Below, piece by piece: positions 55,417 through 64,000 of a stretch of 64,000 nt of DNA. The notes below the pieces were generated by a model. That model saw nothing but the letters and a program-made list of their open reading frames with translations, was not told where the DNA came from and ran no database searches. Positions within the stretch are counted from its first letter, which is position 1. Every line of letters begins with the position of its first letter. The stretch lies in NCBI GenBank assembly GCA_002104905.1, contig MCFE01000039.1, positions 62,001-126,000 of the forward strand. The letters are read 5' to 3'. The stretch comes from Basidiobolus meristosporus CBS 931.73 (lineage: Eukaryota > Basidiobolomycota > Basidiobolomycetes > Basidiobolales > Basidiobolaceae). Both the position numbers and the translations under genes were made by a program.

Positions 55417-55603
55417 CTCAAGGAAACCAGCTCCGCAATCTATCGTTTACTCGGCTCGTTTGTAAATTTTATTATTTGGCAACACCAGCATTGTTACCAA
55501 ATCGATTTTTTTCGAAGTATATTTTGGAAATAGCTGACTCAATTTACTGTGAATCAAGTTGAAAGCCTATTTAAATACCTAGCTCTGTATTGGTGACAGT
55601 GAG
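55417..55603. promoter_or_regulatory. divergent spacer between the TPR-like gene and the CDK10-like gene
   Basis: 187 bp, AT-rich, no recognised site. Confidence 0.4.
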
Positions 55604-57400
55604 ATGAGCACCCAAAGCGCTGAAAAAGATACTAGTGACCACACTGAAACTAGCGAACAATTGTTTTCCGTGTCTGGAAAGTCTTGCCAGCTACCCAAGT
55701 CCAACTATGTTGGTTGTTGTAGATCAGTGGACGAATTTGAGAAACTGAATCGAGTAGGAGAAGGAACATACGGGATTGTTTAGTAGGACTTCGTATAAAT
55801 CTATTCGCCTCTTCCTTGCTACAACAGATATTCCATCGTTTTTAGTCGCGTTAGAGATAAAATTACCAACGAGATCCTGGCGTTGAAGAAAATCCGTATG
55901 GATTTTGAAAATGAAGGACTACCCCTTTCAAGTCTTCGGGAGATCATGCTTCTTAAAAAACTGAATCATAAAAACATCGTGAATGTTACCGATGTTGCAG
56001 TTGGACGTAGTTTGGATAGCATATTTATGGTGATGGAGTATTGTCAACAGGAAAGTGCTCTTTGCTCTCCCCGCGTGTCTTACTTTCAACGTTTACTTCG
56101 CGGCTGAATCACCTGAGGATTCTGGTATCCGAAGTCAGACGTTGAAGACAAGCTTATTTATCTTCACCCACTTTTCGGACTGCCCATTCACATCTCTCCT
56201 TGATGAAACACATACAGGACTTGGCAGCTTTACTTGACAATATGCCAAAGCCATTTTCCTTGTCGGAAGGTAAGCTTTTGTGAAGAAGCCGCTACAATTA
56301 CGACTATACTGATTTGCTGTCTATAGTCAAGTGCCTTATGCTGCAACTACTCAAGGGGCTGGAGTTTTGTCACGATAACTTTATTGTTCACAGGTAAAAA
56401 AAGCAATGTTTAACCTTGTAGTATGTTCAAAGCACCTAACGAAGAAATCAGGGACTTGAAAGTCTCCAACCTCCTCTTGAATTCACAGGGCGTTCTCAAA
56501 ATTGGTATGAGCTATCGTCGTCTGTCAATAGAAAACGAATTAACTTGTCAGCTAGCTGATTTCGGTCTCGCGAGAACTTTTAGCAAGCCCCCTAAAGCTA
56601 TGACACCCAGAGTCGTAACATTGTGGTATCGTGCGCCCGAACTGCTACTAGGAGAACAGTCATACACTACAGCGGTTGATATGTGGTAAGATTTCGGCTG
56701 CCATTCATGTTTCCTACAAAACCCGTTTACTCATTCTCCTTAGGTCGGTTGGTTGTATATTTGGCGAGCTTCTAAAGCACAAACCATTTCTACCTGGAAA
56801 AACAGAACGCCAGCAGCTTGAGCTCATTATCAAACTACTGGGCACTCCAAATGAGCGCATATGGAGAGGCTTTAATCGACTTCCCTTGGCTCAATCTATC
56901 AAACTTCCGGAACAAAGGTTTCATCTCAGCCAAACAACAGTCATTTGTACAAGCGGCGCTAACCTAACTCATATATTCTGTAGATACAACAATCTCAAAA
57001 TAGAACTTCCCGATCTAAGCAAAGAAACACTGCTACTATTGAACGGGCTTCTCACCTATGATCCGGAAAAGCGGTTTAACGTCAAGAAAGCGTTAACACA
57101 TCCATATTTCAGAGAGCCACCCACTGGTAACACATTTGATTCACCTCAGCCAGCGAATGACGAACTCAGCATTTTCTATGTATTCAGCCAAAGATCCATC
57201 TTTGATGCCCACATTCCCAGAGATCCGCAACGAAATATCCGAGAGAGCCAAGTAAGAATGGCAATTTTATTCATATTCAGTCACCAAGCTAACTCGTGGA
57301 CAGGCGACGTCAATTATACGAGGAGAATCAAAAGAAACGTCAAGCCCAGGAGCAGGATGGGTTCTTCAAAACCAGCTACAAGAAGAAATTGATCGTGTGA
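55604..57400 (+). CDS. CDK10-like cyclin-dependent protein kinase, 387 aa, ten exons
   Basis: Exons 55604-55782, 55846-56050, 56218-56269, 56327-56393, 56452-56504, 56556-56685, 56744-56917, 56984-57126, 57188-57251, 57304-57400. Kinase motifs: glycine loop [16 protein letters not shown] with the ATP lysine, PLSSLREI in the PSTAIRE place, [49 protein letters not shown] and the order of the C-lobe fit CDK10 (cyclin M partner, ETS2 and G2/M roles in animals). The C-terminus [18 protein letters not shown] and the basic tail ending KKKLIV fit. CDK11 is the alternative, but its long N-terminus is missing. The donor of intron 2 reads GA, not GT. See findings. Confidence 0.85.
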
Positions 57401-59050
57401 AGTTAGCGCCTAGCTTATTGTTGTACATATACTAGATTGAACACTATAACAATAAACCACCCCATCATGTGACCAAAGTTTCCAGGATTCTGAATAATCT
57501 AGACCATCGTTGGCGAACTTTATTTGATCTCTGCACATCTTTTCCTCAGCGGGACTCTGGAAGCCACTCAAGGAGATACACCAATAAAAGAGGCACTCTT
57601 GGGAGCCACAAAGCTGAATTCGGAAGCCATCGCATGTCAAACCCGAATTATTCGAAATACTCGGTCGGAGCAATGTCATCTCAAACAAGTGGGAAAGGAA
57701 AGGGTTAGAGTCCGCATACAACGATGGCCAACCCCTTGATCCCTGTGGACGTCGCCCCTCCACCCCCATCCCTCACCCCTCACCCCTCATCCCTCGCTAC
57801 CGTGAGAGTCCCTCTGCGATCAAGAAGCCCCTTACATCTGTAGAGCCTATTGGCAATAGTGGGGCGTCGGATGCCATAGAAACAGCGTCGTATGATGTAA
57901 TCAGCAGCCAATGATCGAGAACAAGAACCGAGAAACCATTCACTAGGTTCTGGCTCACCCCCCAAATCGTTGTTGGAAAGTTTGATCAAGTCCGCCGGCT
58001 AAGAATCTCGATGAATTCGTGAGTTTGGGACTGTACTGCGTCGTTGTGACGTATGCAGTCAAATTAATATCGGGATTTCAAATCCCCAATAGTTTCGCCG
58101 CAGCTCGGTTGTGGGATAGCCACTCATCCTGACTCATAAATAATTATCCGTAGATTCTGATCTTGCAACCAGATCTTCACATCCCCTAGCACTCAAGCAC
58201 CCACCCAGCATAACACCTCTCTGACACGTTCAAGAGTACGGATCATGTGGCATCCCTCTATCAAATGGATTTGAAACATGCCTAATGAAGGCCCGGGGGA
58301 GTCCACCAGCGCAGCAGCTATGAGGGAGTGTGCAAATCCAGTGCTCATTAACTTTGCGTTACGCTCCATATACGGCCACTGGTGTGCGTATTGGAGGGGG
58401 CTGACGGTCGCTTGACAATGTGGTATCCCCAGCCAATCCGAGCGCACTCTCATGATTGCCGCACACTTCAGTGGCCGCTACTAAATTGCTGGCATGCACT
58501 AACCCCCGTTTTATTCATTCAGGATAAATGATTTATTTGCTTAACTCCATGGTTGCCATAATTCGCATTTATTACCCTAAAATTGCGAATGGTGAGCATT
58601 TCCATTCGATAAATGGGTGATTATCTATCAACCACAGGATATCGGAGGCAAACTCAAACCCAATTTTGTAGCTTGCAGTAGCAATCGTGTATATTTGCTA
58701 GTAAGAATGGATTTGTTTCAAATGGGTCTACTTTTTGGGAAGCCTGGTGCAAGGGTTGGACAAAATTGTGGTAATTACAACCAGTTAGTCCAATAATGGC
58801 TCACAGTTGCGGGTCGGCATTCCGTCCATTGTTGTGAGTGGGATTCTCTAATAATTCTTACAATATCAGTAATTCATGTTAGATTCCGTGTAACCTCGTC
58901 CATAAATTCGGCCCCTCTGCTCAGATTTCCGAAGAGTTCCTTACTTGACCACTTCTTGCAAGAGTTCATTTGCTGGTTATTGCAACGTACAGAGTCGAAG
59001 TGTATTGATTGCGTTGTTGTGTTGTATCTTCATTTTAGTCTTCTAGAGAT
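57401..59050. other. 1.65-kb intergenic region between the kinase and the zinc-finger gene
   Basis: No supported gene. A C-rich imperfect CCCCTCA/CCCATCC run lies at about 57754-57800. The minus frame 58193-58453 has no known motif. The right part (58500-59050) is probably the promoter of the zinc-finger gene. It has several CCATTCG/AAATGGG motifs, including an imperfect inverted pair at 58601-58616 (CATTTCCATTCGATAAATGG). Confidence 0.5.
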
Positions 59051-60302
<1,252 letters not shown>

Positions 60303-60763
60303 GCAATCAGTGTTGGTTTTGGTAACTTTGTCCTGGTTCACTCTACACCGCTTTTGTCTTTCCACGCCACTAGCGTCACATCATGAAGCTTTCTTGTATC
60401 ATAGTTTTCGGTTGTACATTCCCCTTTGTGATTGCGTTTCAAGAGTAGTTGATTCATCTTTCTCCTTTATTTCTTCACTTTTTCAGCATTGAGCAGCGCT
60501 GATCGTTTCCAGCTACCTGCATGACACTAATTCATTGACTTTTGTACCATATTCGGATTTCCCTCAATGACAACGAACTTTGGATAGAGTTGATTGTTCT
60601 TCACTAATAAATATATTCTAATACGAGATTGGCATGAGCATATATGCTACAACCTGGATCAAAAGTCGCAGTATATCTTCTAAATTGGGCCAAAAATAAA
60701 CAATCAGTATTTTAGATACCGTTGACGGGTGGTTTCGTTGCACCTGAATAACTACATTGCCTG
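60303..60763. other. spacer between the zinc-finger gene and MLH1
   Basis: 461 bp holding the 3' end of the zinc-finger gene and the promoter of MLH1. ATAAATATATTC at 60607 could be a polyadenylation region. No gene. Confidence 0.5.
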
Positions 60764-63700
60764 ATGACAGCGCAAAGTCCTCGTGAAAGTAACCTGCCAA
60801 GGCCGATAAAAAAACTCGACGAAGCGGTAGTCAATAGGATCGCCGCTGGAGAGGTACCTTGATAACCCTTTCGAGCCAGGCGATTAGACTAAACATTCCT
60901 TCACTGTCACGTAAAAGATTATCCATAGGCCAGCCAACGCTCTCAAAGAATTAATCGAGAACTCTCTTGACGCGGGGTCAACCTCTATATCTGTGCTAAT
61001 TAAGGAGGGTGGGCTAAAGCTTTTACAGATCCAAGACACCGGCCATGGCATTAGAGTAATTCCTATTCTTCTTTATCCCCGCTTGGCGGCGTCGAGGGTC
61101 TAGACATTCACTCACGGGTATTACTTTTTGAAGAAAGAGGATATGGGGATTGTGTGCGAACGCTTCACCACTAGCAAATTGAAGGATTACGACGACCTTA
61201 TGTCTATAGGTACTTACGGCTTTCGAGGAGAAGCGCTTGCCAGTATTAGTCATGTGGCTCACCTTACGATCACCACCAAGACACAGGATTCCTCTTGTGC
61301 ATACAGGTAGTGTGAGACATTCAATATTTACTTCATAGATTTTAGCTGGGGTAATGTATTGATGGGGTGTTACGTCGATATAGAGCATGTTATTCAGACG
61401 GGAAGCTTACTGCACCCAAGCCGGGAGCAAGTGCTGATCCAAAGCCATGTGCTGGAAACAATGGGACGCAGATAACGGTAGATTACGTATCAGCCGTGAC
61501 ACAAGCGCCTCTTGCTAATCTCAATTCTTTAGGTTGAGGACCTATTCTACAATGTTCCCACCAGAAGAAAAGCTCTGAAGAATGCGAACGAAGAGTACAA
61601 CAAGATATTGGATGTGGTTAGTCGATATGCAGTCCATAATCCTGGAGTTAGTTTTACTTGCAAAAAGGTTTTCCACATCAGGCTTTGTTTGTGTATCACT
61701 TGACTGGCTAACCTGATTCATTGTTGTATCTTGGTGTTGATAGCAAGGTACCAATCGAGCAGATGTACATACCAGCTCGACGGCATCAGTCGTTGACAAT
61801 ATTCGACAAATATACGGGAATAGCGTAGCCTCAGATTTACTCGAGTTGAAATACAAATCAGACAATTTGGAGTTTGAGGTAGACGGATGGGTCTCCAATG
61901 CCAACTACAATGCAAAGAAAATGACAATGCTTTTATTCATCAATCGTAAGCCAGCCTGATATGCCAGTTTGTTGAGTTTGGTGATTCTAAGCACACTGTT
62001 TTGTAATAGACCGCGCAGTAGAAAACATATCTATTAAGCGGGCGGTTGAAAGCATCTACAGCTCCTACCTGCCGAAGGGTGCTCATCCATATCTATATAT
62101 CAGTATTAGTATGAAACCCTTGAATGTTGATGTCAACGTTCATCCCACGAAACGCGAGGTATCTATCACGGGGGTCAAATAGAAAGCACTTTGACTGATG
62201 CGATGATATCGTAGGTACATTTCTTAAACGAAGAGGAAGTTGTGGAGGAAATTGCACAAGCATTACAAGCACGACTGGCAGATGCGAATTCATCTCGTAC
62301 TTTCCTTGCTCAGGTACGGTTTCACACCATCCGGTTATACTCGCAATACTCTAACCTCCAATAACATCACCAGACCGTATTAACAAATGACAAGGATGTT
62401 GGAATCCTAACAACCAAGCCCACCGACACCCAAGAACAGTCGACATCAAAAGGTTGGGGAGATGTAGTCATTTGTACTATCTTGAATGATTAGCTTACCA
62501 CATTCTCTCAACTAGCTTCAACTCCTGCCAAAGTTCACGAATACAAATTGGTCAGAACTGATAGTCGCGCTAGAACTCTTGAACACTTCTATGATCTTTC
62601 TCAATCTGGTTCAAAAAAGATACGAACCTCTGAAAATTCAGATGTATCAAACTCACCTGCAGCCACACCAAAACCTAGTCGTCTGATACCGACTGAGTCT
62701 TCGTCAACAAGGTTTTTACTGTGGATGAACCTTTCTTTTACCTAGGACGCAATTAATATGATCCATTTCTTACCACCTGCACAGTAAAGAGAATTCTAAT
62801 AGAATGGAGGTAGACAAGCCAGACGACGCACCAGTTCGTACTCACGTCGAAGAGCAGCCAGTCGAAGAAGAGGAAATAGCAAGTACAAAGCAAGTTAGAG
62901 TGGAGGTTCGTTTAACAAGTGTATTAGAGCTAAGGGAGGAAATACAAGAGCAAGGCCATCATGGTAAGTATTGTTTCCTATGTAGCACCATTTCAGTCTC
63001 ACTAAAGCCAAAATGTGAAGGCCTCACACAGCTGTTTGGAAACCATACATTTGTTGGTGTGGTGGATGATTCTCTCGCTCTAATTCAGCACCAGACGAAA
63101 CTTTACCTAGTGAATTATCAAACAATCAGGTACTGAGATTGCGTATATTTCCAAGAAAACCGTACATACTGATCAACTGATTGATACAGTGAGGAGCTCT
63201 TCTACCAGCTTGTTCTCAAAGAATTCTGCAATTTTGGGAAGATTGTGCTTTCCTCGCCAGCACCGATCGCGAAGCTTTTAATGGTTGCGCTGGAGGAGGA
63301 GCGAAAGTATGGTTTGGAGCCAGACATCAAGCCCAACCAGGAAATCGTAGAAGTATGGAATCTGAATCTTTTTCTTTGCAACTGGTTATCCATTCGTTGA
63401 CCGCAGGTTGATTCAATTAGCCGATCGTGGATCTCTTGGTATCTAGACGGGACATGCTGCTGGAGTACTTTGCCATGGATATTAATGAAAAGGGCATGTT
63501 GACGAAACTCCCATTAATCATAAAGGGATACGCACCCAATTTAGACAAGCTTCCTATGTTTCTCCTGCGCCTGGGGACTGAGGTACGATATACATGTTCC
63601 AAAGCTTCTAGCCTATCGATATGCACCATACGAGATGAATCCTCATGGTTTAAATCAACATCCAGGTCGATTGGGAGTCAGAGAAGGGGTGCTTCTCTTC

Positions 63701-63929
63701 CTTGGCCAGAGAACTCGCCATCTTCTACTCAACGGAAGCACCGGCTCTAGTTGAGGGCGAGAAGCAGAAGAATAAAGCGGCAAAAGAGCGCTTCCGATGG
63801 GAGGTTGAACACCTCATCTTCCCCACCGTCAAAGGACATCTCGTCCCACCGAGCAGCCTGACGGAGGGGAATTGCGTAGTTCAGGTGGCAGATCTGCCTG
63901 AACTCTATCGAATCTTTGAAAGATGTTGA
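60764..63929 (+). CDS. MLH1: DNA mismatch repair protein MLH1, 743 aa, fifteen exons
   Basis: Exons 60764-60853, 60918-61055, 61134-61306, 61384-61477, 61533-61667, 61744-61945, 62010-62158, 62215-62313, 62374-62452, 62516-62711, 62785-62963, 63021-63129, 63190-63352, 63421-63582, 63666-63929. The sum is divisible by three. GHKL ATPase motifs: [19 protein letters not shown] with the catalytic Glu, [16 protein letters not shown] and [18 protein letters not shown]. Transducer domain with [20 protein letters not shown] poorly conserved acidic linker follows (residues about 380-500). The C-terminal dimer domain runs from [17 protein letters not shown] to the invariant FERC end, whose last Cys contributes to the MutL-alpha endonuclease site of its partner. 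It pairs with PMS1/PMS2 in the nucleus to act after MutS. Length is like fungal and human MLH1. Confidence 0.95.
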
Positions 63930-64000
63930 AATAAAAGCAAATGTGAATACTGCATTGAATGGGATTTATTTTCACCACTTCAAGAGTGTCGCATGTGTGT
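63930..64000 (+). other. 3' end region of MLH1
   Basis: AATAAA occurs at 63930-63935, directly after the stop, and is a likely polyadenylation signal. Confidence 0.4.

Noticed and set aside
57754-57800. C-rich CCCCTCA-like run as a telomere-type repeat
   Set aside because: Units are irregular and lack the CCCTAA pattern of fungal telomeres; it lies between intact genes.
58193-58453. 86-codon minus frame between the kinase and the zinc-finger gene
   Set aside because: No known motif, no clear splice partners, and it could occur by chance in this GC-balanced spacer.

Overview
The window is nuclear DNA of a fungus. The right third carries intron-dense housekeeping genes whose introns are mostly about 50-80 nt with GT..AG ends. 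The left three quarters is a nested graveyard of LTR retrotransposons and DNA transposons. The gene set (MLH1, a THOC1-type THO subunit, a CDK10-type kinase, a Tra2-type SR protein, a C2H2 zinc-finger protein) is general to fungi. I cannot settle the phylum. Intron density plus an apparent CpG-deamination signature in one transposon suits a basidiomycete or an early-diverging lineage better than a yeast or a typical filamentous ascomycete. TGA, TAA and TAG all end host genes here, so the genetic code looks standard.

Positions 1 to about 49,000 are AT-rich, look poor in CpG, and are almost wholly mobile DNA. I sorted the copies by terminal sequence. Family A is a decayed Ty3/gypsy group with a 369-bp LTR and a tRNA-iMet-like primer site (1-3757, 7487-9184, 10123-15990, 20028-21331, and 21332-21608 joined to 28386-29393). 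Family B has a 1.07-kb LTR-like unit (3835-4547, 37369-38438, 44387-45457, 47094-47480). Family C is one young full-length gypsy element on the minus strand (21609-28385, two 387-bp LTRs, target duplication AAGTA) with an extra unrecognised ORF after integrase. Families D, E and F are copia-type or copia-related (D 39938-43254, F 10654-14641, E at 47858-48627), and G is a solo LTR (30397-30858). DNA transposons are a PIF/Harbinger-like two-gene element (17508 to about 20014), a matching short element at 4699-5333, and two copies of a Tnp2-like element that seems to carry a second, divergent gene (33400-37368 and 38439-47093). Target duplications and paralogous empty sites show the order of insertion: F went into A, C into A, G into a copia relic, D and an E mini-LTR into the Tnp2 element, and B into the Tnp2 element twice.

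A 56-bp tandem repeat at 49,653-49,808 lies close to the boundary. From 50,063 to the end the composition changes and the genes are intact and close together: the SR protein (minus) and THOC1 (plus) diverge from a 327-bp spacer; a poorly resolved TPR-like gene (minus) lies between THOC1 and CDK10; then CDK10, a zinc-finger gene and MLH1 all read to the right. Splice models were built by hand. All but the TPR gene give an uninterrupted frame: 251 aa (SR), 690 aa (THOC1), 387 aa (CDK10-like), 297 aa (zinc finger) and 743 aa (MLH1, ending in the conserved FERC). These genes serve RNA splicing and export, cell-cycle or transcription control and DNA repair. They do not form an operon or an obvious functional cluster.
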